Assembly (NCBI RefSeq): GCF_024105635.1
Contig: NZ_WYDQ01000001.1
Location: 496,001 to 560,000 of the forward strand
Reading direction: 5' to 3'
DNA from: Oceanicola sp. 502str15
GTDB lineage: Bacteria > Pseudomonadota > Alphaproteobacteria > Rhodobacterales > Rhodobacteraceae
Length of the DNA: 64,000 nucleotides
Shown piece after piece: positions 8,916 to 17,181 of this stretch; within the stretch, counting starts at the first letter, position 1, and every line of letters starts with the position of its first letter. The notes under the pieces are model-generated. The model saw nothing but the letters and a program-made list of their open reading frames with translations. It was not told where the DNA came from and searched no databases. Made by a program: the position numbers and the translations under genes.

Positions 8916-9340
8916 TCTGGCCGCAGGTGCCGGCCATCGCGCCGGAGCTGATCGAGCCGCCCTATCCCTTCCAGTCGCTCATGGGTTTTGCCATCACCGG
9001 CTGGGGCGAGGGCTGTTCGCGGGTAGAGCTTTCGCCTCTGGACCCGGTCGAAAACCGCCACGGCATCCCCCACGGCGGCGCGCTCTCGGTGCTGCTCGAC
9101 ACGGCCATGGGCTACGCGGGCAGCTTCACCGGCGATCCGGGCGAGAAACGCATGGCCATGACCCTCTCGATGACCGTCAACTTTCAGGGACAGGGGCAGG
9201 GCACCCGGCTGATCGCGGAGGGGCGCAAAACCGGGGGCGGGCGCAAGACCTTCTTCGCCGAGGCGCGCCTGACGGACGAGCAGGGCACGCTGGTCGCCAC
9301 CGCCACCGGCGTCCTCCGCTACCGCACGCCTCAGGCGTAG
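8912..9340 (+). CDS. PaaI family hot-dog thioesterase
   Basis: A 142-residue single hot-dog protein that hydrolyses acyl-CoA thioesters. The motif NRHGIPHGGALSVLLDTAMG (about residues 49-68) carries the HGG and catalytic Asp typical of PaaI/YbgC-like enzymes. The ATG overlaps the IclR stop. Its 3' end overlaps the convergent acyl-CoA dehydrogenase by 10 bp. It probably releases CoA from stalled intermediates of the pathway encoded around it. Confidence 0.88.
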   Translation: MIWPQVPAIAPELIEPPYPFQSLMGFAITGWGEGCSRVELSPLDPVENRHGIPHGGALSVLLDTAMGYAGSFTGDPGEKRMAMTLSMTVNFQGQGQGTRLIAEGRKTGGGRKTFFAEARLTDEQGTLVATATGVLRYRTPQA

Positions 9341-10371
9341 CTTGCCGCCACCCGCGCGGTGTGAAAATCGGCATCCCCGAGCTGCGCATCCAGCATCACC
9401 AGCCGCTTGGCATAATGGCTCAGCGGATATTCCCAGGTCATCCCGATCCCGCCATGCAGCTGGATGGCCTCCTCGCTCACCTTCCGCGCCGTGCGCCCCA
9501 CAAGGCTCTTGGCCATGGCGGTTGTATGGGCATCCATCCGGTCGGCGGCCAGAATGGTGATCGAGCGGGCCTGCTCGATGGCGGTTTTCATCTCCACCAT
9601 CCGGTGCTGAAGCGCCTGAAAACTGCCGATCTCTCGGCCAAACTGCTTGCGGCTCTTGAGGTAGTCGAGCGTGGTCGCATAGCACCAGTCCATCGCCCCC
9701 ACCGCCTCGGCACAGAGCGCCAGCCGCCCCCGGTCGAGCGCGGCGTCGATCGCTTCCCCGGCATCGGGGATCAGGCAGCGGGCAGGGGTGCCATCCAGCA
9801 TCAGCTCGCCCGCCCCGCCGCCGTCGATCATCCCCCAGGGGGTAACGGCGGCATCCTCGGCCTTCACCTCATAAAGCGCCAGCTTGCCCTCGCGCCGGGC
9901 GCTGACCAGAAAATGCGTCGCCGCATTGGCTCCGTAGATCGCCGTCTTGCGCCCGGTGAGCGTGTCGCCGCCCTCGCAGGTTCCGCCCCCCGCGTCCCAG
10001 GGCGCCTCCGGCTCATCCACCGCCAGCGCATAGATCGCTTCGCCCGAAAGCAGCGGCTCGAGGTCTTCTTTTGCCTCGGTGAGCAGCGGGGCCGCCATCA
10101 CCGCGCCAAGCAGCGGCTCGGGGCAGAGCGCCGCGCCCAATTGTTCGAAAACTGCTAGCAGGTCAAAGCCGCTGCCCCCCATGCCCCCCGCATCCTCGGG
10201 GGCGAAGGCATAGAGAATCCCCAGCTCCGCCAATGCGTTCCAACCCGTCTTGTCATGGAACGGCGCTTCATAGGCCACGGCATTGCGATGTTCGATTCCG
10301 TAACGGTCGCCCAGCAGCTTGCTCAGGCTGTCAGCCAGCATCCGGCGGTCATCTGTCATTTCAAAGTTCAT
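9331..10371 (-). CDS. Acyl-CoA dehydrogenase, small subunit-like
   Basis: A 346-residue acyl-CoA dehydrogenase, shorter than the usual 380-400. It has the N-terminal helical domain, a reduced middle beta domain, and the C-terminal motifs SRKQFGREIGSFQALQHR and LHGGIGMTWEYPLSHYAKR. It follows a longer dehydrogenase gene (10373) after one base. Adjacent unequal ACAD genes often encode alpha2beta2 heteromers, as in actinobacterial steroid side-chain degradation, so these two probably form one enzyme. Substrate unknown. Confidence 0.9.
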   Translation of the reverse strand: MNFEMTDDRRMLADSLSKLLGDRYGIEHRNAVAYEAPFHDKTGWNALAELGILYAFAPEDAGGMGGSGFDLLAVFEQLGAALCPEPLLGAVMAAPLLTEAKEDLEPLLSGEAIYALAVDEPEAPWDAGGGTCEGGDTLTGRKTAIYGANAATHFLVSARREGKLALYEVKAEDAAVTPWGMIDGGGAGELMLDGTPARCLIPDAGEAIDAALDRGRLALCAEAVGAMDWCYATTLDYLKSRKQFGREIGSFQALQHRMVEMKTAIEQARSITILAADRMDAHTTAMAKSLVGRTARKVSEEAIQLHGGIGMTWEYPLSHYAKRLVMLDAQLGDADFHTARVAASYA

Positions 10372-10372
10372 G

Positions 10373-11560
10373 TCAGAGCTCCAGCATGGCCTTGGTCAGA
10401 ATGTTCTTCTGAATTTCATTCGACCCGCCAAAAATGGAGATCTTGCGATTGTTGAAATAGCTCGCCGCCGCCGCCTCATCCTCGGGCGCGACCAGCGCGG
10501 CATTGCCGCCCGGGGCCTCGCCGGGGATCAGCGCCGCCGCCGGGCCGAGGGCGCGCCGGTAAAGGTCGTTCAGCGCCTGCCGCACCTCGGTGCCACGGAT
10601 CTTCAGCATCGAGGTTTCCACCCCCGGATGCCCCACCCGCTGCGCCTCCGCCAGCATCCGCAGGTTGAAGATCTTCATCGCCTCAAGGTCCATCTCCACC
10701 TCGGCCAGCCGCGCCGCGAACAGCGGATCTTCGATCAGCCGCCTGCCGCCCCGCATGGTCCGCGCCGCCAGCGCCTTCACCCGCTCGAAAGCGGCGATGG
10801 AAAAGCCCACGCCCGCAATCCCGGTGCGCTCATGGGTCAGCAGGTATTTCGCCACCGTCCAGCCGTCGTTCTCCTTCCAGACAAGGTTTTCCGCCGGCAC
10901 CCGCACATCGGTAAAGAACACCTCGTTCACCTCATGCCCGCCCTCGATCAGCTTGATCGGGCGCACTTCGATGCCCGGCGTCTTCATGTCGATCAGCAAA
11001 AACGAAATCCCCGCCTGCGGCTTCGCCCCCGCATCGGTGCGCACAAGGCAGAAAATCCAGTCGGCGTGCTGGCCCAGCGTGGTCCAGGTCTTCTGACCGT
11101 TCACCACATACTCATCGCCGTCCTTCACCGCCTTCGTCTTCAGCGACGCCAGATCCGAGCCAGCCCCCGGCTCGGAATAGCCCTGACACCACCAGTCGGT
11201 CCCGTCCAGAATCCGGGGCAGGTAATGCGCCTTCTGTTCGTCACTCCCGAACTTGATCAGCACCGGCCCCAGCATCTGCAACCCGAAGGGCAGGATGCGC
11301 GGCGCATAGGCCCGCGCCGCCTCCTCGTCGAAGATATGCCGCTCCACCGGCCCCCAACCGGGGCCGCCATGGTCCTCGGGCCAGGTCTGCGCCAGCCAGC
11401 CGCGCGATTGCAAAATCGCGTGCCAGCGCTCGGTATCCTCCTTGGAAACCTCCTCGCCCGCCTTCACCCGCTCCGCGATCTCGGCAGGCAGCTCATCGGC
11501 CAGAAAGGCGCGCACCTCTTCCTGAAAGGCTTGTTCTTGCGGCGAATAGCTCAGGTCCAT
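10373..11560 (-). CDS. Acyl-CoA dehydrogenase, large subunit-like
   Basis: A 395-residue acyl-CoA dehydrogenase. The FAD-contacting motif QGYSEPGAGSDLASLKT is at about 131-147 and the C-terminal motif IFGGSNEIQKNILTKAM at the end. The usual MCAD-type catalytic Glu before GTS is Gly here (FGGSNEI). The catalytic base may instead be the Glu in LLTHERTGIAG, a position used by several heteromeric ACADs. It is co-transcribed with the smaller ACAD and lies nine bases after the FadB/J-type gene. Confidence 0.92.
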   Translation of the reverse strand: MDLSYSPQEQAFQEEVRAFLADELPAEIAERVKAGEEVSKEDTERWHAILQSRGWLAQTWPEDHGGPGWGPVERHIFDEEAARAYAPRILPFGLQMLGPVLIKFGSDEQKAHYLPRILDGTDWWCQGYSEPGAGSDLASLKTKAVKDGDEYVVNGQKTWTTLGQHADWIFCLVRTDAGAKPQAGISFLLIDMKTPGIEVRPIKLIEGGHEVNEVFFTDVRVPAENLVWKENDGWTVAKYLLTHERTGIAGVGFSIAAFERVKALAARTMRGGRRLIEDPLFAARLAEVEMDLEAMKIFNLRMLAEAQRVGHPGVETSMLKIRGTEVRQALNDLYRRALGPAAALIPGEAPGGNAALVAPEDEAAAASYFNNRKISIFGGSNEIQKNILTKAMLEL

Positions 11561-11569
11561 CGGCTGTCC

Positions 11570-13645
11570 TCAGTTCATCTCGGCAAAGGTGCTGCCGTCT
11601 TCCGCCATTTTACGCAGCAGATCAGGCACTTGCCAGTAATAGGGGTCTTCCTCGGCGTAGCGTTCGATCCGCGCCACAAGCTCTTCGGCTCCGATCACAT
11701 CGGCGGTGTGCATCGGCCCGCCCCGGTGGCGCGGAAAGCCGTAGCCAAAGAGAAACACCGCGTCGATATCAATGGGCCGCAGCGCGATGCCATCCTCCAG
11801 CACCCGCGTCGCCTCCGAGATCATCGCGGTCATGAACCGCGCCTGAATCGCCTCGGGGCTGAAGCTGCGCGGCGTCACCCCCGCCGTCTCCCGCTCCTGC
11901 GCGATGATCGCCGCCACCTCCGGGTCGGGCCGCTTGTCACGCCCCTCGTAAATGTAAAATCCGCGCCCGGTCTTGCGCCCATAGTTGCCCGCCTCGCAGA
12001 TCCGGTCGGCGACCGCCACGTAGCGCTCCTGCTCGGGCCGCTCCGGGGCCAGCCGCTTGCGCTGCGCCCAGCCAATATCAAGCCCGGCAAGGTCACTCAC
12101 CGCAAAGGGCCCCATGGCAAAGCCGAAGGCTTCCATCGCCGCGTCCACCTCCTCGGGCGCCGCGCCGTCGAGCATCAGGTAATCGGCCACCTTCTTGTAA
12201 TGGCTGAGGATTCTGTTCCCGATGAAGCCGTCGCACACGCCCGCCCGCACCGCCACCTTGCGCAGCTTCTTGGCCAGCGCGAACCCCGTCGCCACCACCT
12301 CAGGCGCGGTCTTCTTGGCCACCACCACCTCCAGCAGCCGCATGATATGGGCGGGCGAGAAGAAGTGCAGCCCAACCACATCCTGCGGGCGCGCGGTGCA
12401 GGCGGCAATCTCGTTCACATCGAGGTAAGAGGTGTTCGAGGCCAGCACAGCGCCCGGCTTGCAGATCGCATCGAGCCGCCCGAAGACATCGCGCTTCACG
12501 CCCATGTCCTCGAACACCGCTTCGATCACCAGATCGCAATCGGCAAAATCCTCCAGCGCCACCGAGGGCTTGAACCGCTCCAGCGCCGCATCGCGCGCCT
12601 CCGCACTCATCTTGCCGCGCTTCACCGCGCCCTCAAGATTGCCTGCCACCGTCTCGCGGCCCCGCTCCAGCGCCGCCGCGTCGCGCTCGTTCATCCGCAC
12701 CGTCAGCCCGGCATTCAGGCAGGCCGTGGCAATGCCCGAGCCCATCGTGCCCCCGCCGATCACGCCCACCACGGCCACATCGCGCGGGCTCGCCCCCGCC
12801 TCGGGGATCTTCTCCACCGCGCGTTCGGCAAAGAAGGCATGGATCAGCCCGGCCCGCTGCGGGCTGTCGATACAGGCGGCAAATTTCTCGCGCTCCAGCG
12901 CCAGCCCCGCATCGAGCGGGCCGGTGCAGGCGGCCACGGCTTCCAGCGCGCGGTGCGGCGCAAACAGATGCGCCTGCGTGGCCTCCAGCTTTTCCTTGGT
13001 GTCGGCAAGCGCCACCTCGTCGGGCGTCACCTCGATCTCGCCGGTCTTGCGGCAGGGCAGGGTGCCCACGCGCGCTTCCTCGGCCATCGCCAGCGCCACA
13101 TCGCGCGGCGCGCCCTCCTCGATCCGGTCCACCAGCCCGCAGCTCAGCGCATCCTCGTGCCCCAGCCGCTCGCCGGTGGTGATGATCGACAGCGCCGCGC
13201 CAATCCCCATCAGCCGTGGCCCACGCTGGGTGCCGCCCGCGCCGGGGATCACCCCCAGAGTCACCTCGGGAAAGCCCACCTTCACGCCCGGTATAGCCAC
13301 CCGCGCATGGCAGCCGATCGCCACCTCAAGCCCGCCGCCAAAGCACGAGCCATGCAGCACGGCGACAACAGGCTTGGTGCACGCCTCGATCCGGCCCGCC
13401 ACATCCGTCAGGATCGGCTCCAGCCGCGGCCCGCCGAATTCCTTGATATCCGCCCCCGCAATGAAGGCCCGGCCCTTGCCGTAAATCGCCACCGCCTCCA
13501 CGCCCGCGTCCGCTTCCACGGCCTCCACAGCCTTCCACAGCCCCTCGCGCACCGCATGGCCCGCGGCGTTCACCGGCGGGTTGTCGATCACGATCAGCGC
13601 CAGCGGCCCCTCGCGTTCGATGGAAATGACGTCATTCACCTGCAT
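11570..13645 (-). CDS. Multifunctional enoyl-CoA hydratase / 3-hydroxyacyl-CoA dehydrogenase (FadB/FadJ type)
   Basis: A 691-residue two-part enzyme. The N-terminal crotonase domain (about 1-190) has GKGRAFIAGADIKEFGGP, GSCFGGGLE and the Glu-containing FPEVTLGVIPGAGGTQR. The 3-hydroxyacyl-CoA dehydrogenase part has the NAD motif GVIGGGTMGSGIA and the catalytic His in GLHFFSPAHIMRLLEVV. The C-terminal dehydrogenase domains complete it. The start MQVNDVISIEREGP at 13645 was chosen because the upstream extension reads into the TRAP permease. The gene overlaps the permease stop by 14 bases. Confidence 0.93.
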   Translation of the reverse strand: MQVNDVISIEREGPLALIVIDNPPVNAAGHAVREGLWKAVEAVEADAGVEAVAIYGKGRAFIAGADIKEFGGPRLEPILTDVAGRIEACTKPVVAVLHGSCFGGGLEVAIGCHARVAIPGVKVGFPEVTLGVIPGAGGTQRGPRLMGIGAALSIITTGERLGHEDALSCGLVDRIEEGAPRDVALAMAEEARVGTLPCRKTGEIEVTPDEVALADTKEKLEATQAHLFAPHRALEAVAACTGPLDAGLALEREKFAACIDSPQRAGLIHAFFAERAVEKIPEAGASPRDVAVVGVIGGGTMGSGIATACLNAGLTVRMNERDAAALERGRETVAGNLEGAVKRGKMSAEARDAALERFKPSVALEDFADCDLVIEAVFEDMGVKRDVFGRLDAICKPGAVLASNTSYLDVNEIAACTARPQDVVGLHFFSPAHIMRLLEVVVAKKTAPEVVATGFALAKKLRKVAVRAGVCDGFIGNRILSHYKKVADYLMLDGAAPEEVDAAMEAFGFAMGPFAVSDLAGLDIGWAQRKRLAPERPEQERYVAVADRICEAGNYGRKTGRGFYIYEGRDKRPDPEVAAIIAQERETAGVTPRSFSPEAIQARFMTAMISEATRVLEDGIALRPIDIDAVFLFGYGFPRHRGGPMHTADVIGAEELVARIERYAEEDPYYWQVPDLLRKMAEDGSTFAEMN

Positions 13646-15662
13646 TGCTCGTCCCTGTCTGTCCTGTCCGTTCCGCCTGTGCCGCACGCTGCCCCGCCAG
13701 TGCCGCAGCCGCAAGGGGCAGGGCGGCCAGCGCCAGCCCGATCAGGGCGGTGGCCCCGTAGCCAAGCCCGGTCTCCTCTGTATGGGGGATCGCAAAGGCC
13801 ACGCCGCCCGCGCAAAGCGCCACCCGAAGCGGGATCGCGAAGATCCCCCGGATCGGCCCCAGAAAGCTCACATAGCCCTGCAACCCAAAGCTCAGCAGCG
13901 CCACCCCGGTCAGCGCCGAAACCAGCGCCACTGCAACTTCCGGGGCCGGAGCCTCGCCGATCAGCGCCGGGTTCAGCACGAAGAAGAAGGGCGCCACATA
14001 GATCACCCCGCCAAGCCGCATCGCCTCAAGCCCGGTCTTCATGGCCGAGGCGCCCGACATGGTGGCCGCGGCAAAGGCGCCAAGCGCCACGGGCGGGGTG
14101 ATGTAGCTCACCATGCCCCAGTAGAGAATGAACAGATGCACCGCGAGCTGGTTCAGCCCGCCCTGTTCGAGGGCCGGCGCCAGCACCACGGCCAGGAAGA
14201 TGTAACAGGCCGTCACTGTCATCCCCATCCCGAAGATGAAGGAGGTCACGGCCCCCATCAGCAGCAGCACCAGCGTGTTGTCGCCCGCAATGAACACCAG
14301 CTCGTTCACCAGCGTCCCGGCAAGCCCGGTGGCCGAAAACGCACCTACGATCAGCCCGACGCCGAGCAGGATCGCGGTCAGCTCCGCCAGCCCCGCGCCC
14401 ACGCCCACGAACATCTGGCCAAGCCCGCGCAGCGACAGCCGGTTGCCCGGCAGCAGCTGGTTCACCACCAGCAGCAGGGCGGTGGCATAGAAGGGTGCAG
14501 AGGTCTCGCGCCGCAGCACGATCAGCATGAAGATCAGCAGCGCGAAGACGCTGACATAAAGCCAGCCTTCCTTCAGTACGCGGCCCAGGCGCGGCAGCTC
14601 GGCGCGCGGAATGCCCTTCAGCCCGCGCCGGGCCGAATAGGCGTCGATCTGCGCGAACAGGCCGAAGTAGAACAGCAGCGAGGGGATCGCCGCCGCAATA
14701 GCGATTTCCACATAGGGGCGCGACAGGAACGAGGCCATCACGAAGGCCGTCGCCCCCATGATCGGCGGCATCAGCACGCCGCCCGTCGAGGCGCAGGCCT
14801 CCGTCGCCGCCGCCGTCTCCTTCGAGAAGCCGGTGCGCCGCATCGCCGGAATGCTCACAGCCCCCGTGGTCAGCACGTTCGAGATCACCGAGCCCGACAT
14901 GCTCCCCATGAATCCGCTCGCAAAGATCGAAACCTTCGCCGCCCCGCCCCGAAACCCGCCCACGAGGCCAAGCGCGAGGTCGTTGAAAAACTGCCCGCCC
15001 CCGGTGCGCTGCAACACCGCGCCAAACAGGATGAACCCGATGACAACGCCGCCAAAGGCCTTCATCGGAATGCCAAAGGAGCTTTCGGACGAATAAACAT
15101 GGTAGCTCACCGCCTCGCCAAAGCTGCTCTGGAACCCCGAGAAGGGGTCCGGCACATGGCTCGCAAAGGTGGGATAGAGCGCAAAGACCAGCACGATCAC
15201 GAAAAGCACCGTGCCCCCGGCCCGCCGCGTGCCCTCCAGCACCAGCGCGATGAAGCCATAGCTCACCCAAACGGCGAGCTGCGGCGCGGCGTATTCCCAG
15301 CCTTCCGACAGGTTGCGCTGCGCGGTGGCGGTCAGGTAGGCGGTGCAGCCCAGCGTGGCGGCGGCCAGCAGCCAGTCGATCAGCCCCGGCGTGTCGCCCC
15401 GCAGCCCCCGCATCGGGAAGACAAGGAAGGCCACGGCCAGAAACAGCCCGCCCAGCAGATAAAGATAGCGCCCTTCGATCAGCACCAGCCCGCCGATCTG
15501 AAGGTTGAAAAGCTGGTGAATCACCATCACCAGCCCGGCCCCCGTGGCCAGCCCGATGGCCCAGCGGGCCGCCTTGTCGGCACGGCTCTGCCCGGCGGCG
15601 GGGGCGGCTTCGGGGTCTGTGACCCTGTCGGTGCTCATGTCGGATGCCTGATCGGCTGTCAT
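13632..15662 (-). CDS. TRAP transporter fused permease (4TM + 12TM, TAXI-associated)
   Basis: A 676-residue polytopic membrane protein in which the small (DctQ-like) and large (DctM-like) TRAP permease subunits are fused, the usual form for TAXI transporters. About 16-18 hydrophobic segments can be seen, and a conserved large-subunit region reads FASGFMGSMSGSVISNV. The start MTADQASDMSTD at 15662 follows a GGCAGGA element; an in-frame upstream ATG at 15740 is less supported. It lies 115 bp after the TAXI binding-protein gene and overlaps fadB/J, so uptake and catabolism are in one operon. Confidence 0.92.
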   Translation of the reverse strand: MTADQASDMSTDRVTDPEAAPAAGQSRADKAARWAIGLATGAGLVMVIHQLFNLQIGGLVLIEGRYLYLLGGLFLAVAFLVFPMRGLRGDTPGLIDWLLAAATLGCTAYLTATAQRNLSEGWEYAAPQLAVWVSYGFIALVLEGTRRAGGTVLFVIVLVFALYPTFASHVPDPFSGFQSSFGEAVSYHVYSSESSFGIPMKAFGGVVIGFILFGAVLQRTGGGQFFNDLALGLVGGFRGGAAKVSIFASGFMGSMSGSVISNVLTTGAVSIPAMRRTGFSKETAAATEACASTGGVLMPPIMGATAFVMASFLSRPYVEIAIAAAIPSLLFYFGLFAQIDAYSARRGLKGIPRAELPRLGRVLKEGWLYVSVFALLIFMLIVLRRETSAPFYATALLLVVNQLLPGNRLSLRGLGQMFVGVGAGLAELTAILLGVGLIVGAFSATGLAGTLVNELVFIAGDNTLVLLLMGAVTSFIFGMGMTVTACYIFLAVVLAPALEQGGLNQLAVHLFILYWGMVSYITPPVALGAFAAATMSGASAMKTGLEAMRLGGVIYVAPFFFVLNPALIGEAPAPEVAVALVSALTGVALLSFGLQGYVSFLGPIRGIFAIPLRVALCAGGVAFAIPHTEETGLGYGATALIGLALAALPLAAAALAGQRAAQAERTGQTGTSNAGE

Positions 15663-15777
15663 GCGGAAAAATCCTGCCTGGGGCGCTTGTGGGATGTCGG
15701 GGCCGATGGGCCCAAAAGCGCCGGGGCACGCAGCATTCACGTGCCCCGACGGAACTCGTCACCTCCGGGTCAACGGA

Positions 15778-16914
15778 TCAGAACACAACCTCGAAGCCGC
15801 CGTCCGCCAGTGCGGCACGGCGCTTTTCGGCCCAGGCTTCTTCCCAGTTGTCCGCGCCCTCGGCCTTCAGCTCTTCCCACGCGGCGGCCAGCGCGGCCTG
15901 GCGGGCGATCAGCTTGTCGTTGTGGGCCTGCGCGGCGTCATTCCACAGGCCGGCCTCCTTGTAGTAGCGGATCGCGCCATCGTGGTAGGGGGCGACCCAC
16001 TCCATGTCCTGCTTGTCCAGCGCCCAGCCGTTGATGCCGGGGGCCTTGCCCTCGAAGCTCGGGTAGAGATCCACCATCGCCTTGGTCATGGCATAGGCCA
16101 TCTCCTCGTCGGTCGAGGCGGTGCCCACCAGCACGGGGTAGGCATAGCCCGCGCCCGCGTAGCCGTCGGTGCCGTCGATGGTTGCGCCCACCGAAGCCAC
16201 GTTGGGCACGAAGAAGGGCGCAATCGCCTGCATCGCGGCAAGGCCCTCGGCGTTGTCGGGGTCGATCGGCGGCCAGAACAGCCCGCGCGGGCTGGAGGCG
16301 GCCTCATAGGCGAGGCCCGAGTTGGTCGAGGCAAAGGCAGCATCCACCTGGCCCTCGATCAGCCCCTTCCAGCTTGCGCCGAAACCGCCGAACTCCACCA
16401 CTTCCACGTCGTCCCAGGTGAGGCCGCCATAGGCGAGGTAGGCCTCGGTGTTCACGTTCAGCGCCGGTGCGCCGACGATATAGGCCACGCGCTTGCCCTT
16501 GAGGTCGCTGAACTCCTTGATGTCAAGATCCGCGGCCACGCCGACGCCCAGGTTGATCGCCCCGCCGTTGTTGGCGGCAATCACCCGAATGGGCTGCGGC
16601 CCCCAGTTCTCGGCCCCGAAGTCAAAGGCCCCTTCCTGCGACATGAAGCTGCCGCCAACGCCCGTGGCGCTGAACTCCACGCGCCCCTGCCGCAGCGGCT
16701 CGGTGCGGCTCACATCGTTCTTGCCGGGCAGCACCCGCAGGTTGATCCCGTAGGTGTCCTGAAGCGCCGCGCCAATGGCGACGGCCTGGTTGTAGCCCGC
16801 AGAGCCGGTGTCATAGGCCGTCCAGCTCATCTGCTTGGGCAGCGCCGTCTCCTGCGCCGCGACGGGGGTGGCCAGCAGCATCACCCCGGCGAGCATTGCG
16901 ATCGTCTGTTTCAT
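15778..16914 (-). CDS. TAXI family TRAP transporter solute-binding protein
   Basis: A 378-residue periplasmic binding protein with a signal peptide (MKQTIAMLAGVMLLATPVAA, cut before Q-E-T). The mature part has TAXI features such as YNQAVAIGAALQDTYGINLR and GGSFMSQEGAFDFG. It delivers substrate to the fused permease downstream. The nature of the ligand is unknown; TAXI proteins usually bind organic acids. Its promoter region, shared with the divergent ThDP gene, contains a candidate IclR operator. Confidence 0.93.
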   Translation of the reverse strand: MKQTIAMLAGVMLLATPVAAQETALPKQMSWTAYDTGSAGYNQAVAIGAALQDTYGINLRVLPGKNDVSRTEPLRQGRVEFSATGVGGSFMSQEGAFDFGAENWGPQPIRVIAANNGGAINLGVGVAADLDIKEFSDLKGKRVAYIVGAPALNVNTEAYLAYGGLTWDDVEVVEFGGFGASWKGLIEGQVDAAFASTNSGLAYEAASSPRGLFWPPIDPDNAEGLAAMQAIAPFFVPNVASVGATIDGTDGYAGAGYAYPVLVGTASTDEEMAYAMTKAMVDLYPSFEGKAPGINGWALDKQDMEWVAPYHDGAIRYYKEAGLWNDAAQAHNDKLIARQAALAAAWEELKAEGADNWEEAWAEKRRAALADGGFEVVF

Positions 16915-17005
16915 TCATTCCTCCCATGTGGTGCGGGCAGCCCCGGTTGGCCCGGGTCTCCTCCTCCCGCGTCTTCCGCCTCCCGTCCGGCGCTCGGTGC
17001 GCTCT

Positions 17006-17022
17006 GCGGAATTGCGTTTCGC
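17006..17022. promoter_or_regulatory. Candidate IclR operator, copy 2
   Basis: GCGGAATTGCGTTTCGC shares the GCGGAATTG half with the site at 981 and keeps the 7-3-7 spacing. A second, tighter inverted repeat, TTGCG-TTT-CGCAA, overlaps it at 17012-17024. It lies in the 267-bp region between the TAXI gene (minus) and the ThDP gene (plus), so it could control both operons. Confidence 0.5.
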
Positions 17023-17181
17023 AAATGGAGCATCTATCACGATGGGGCGTCGGTCAAGACGCTTACGGTCTTCGGGAAACCGCCGGGGTCGGGCCCCGCG
17101 TTTCGCGGTCGCCCGAAGGGAGAGGCAGCGAACACGCGGTGTCGCCATGTCCCGAAGACCCATGAGGGGAGGAGATGCAAA

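Noticed and set aside
10319..14101. Very long open frame on the plus strand opposite the acyl-CoA dehydrogenase and FadB/J genes
   Set aside because: It is antisense to three well-supported enzymes. Its translation is rich in Arg/His/Pro/Gln without domains, as expected for the opposite strand of GC-rich codons.
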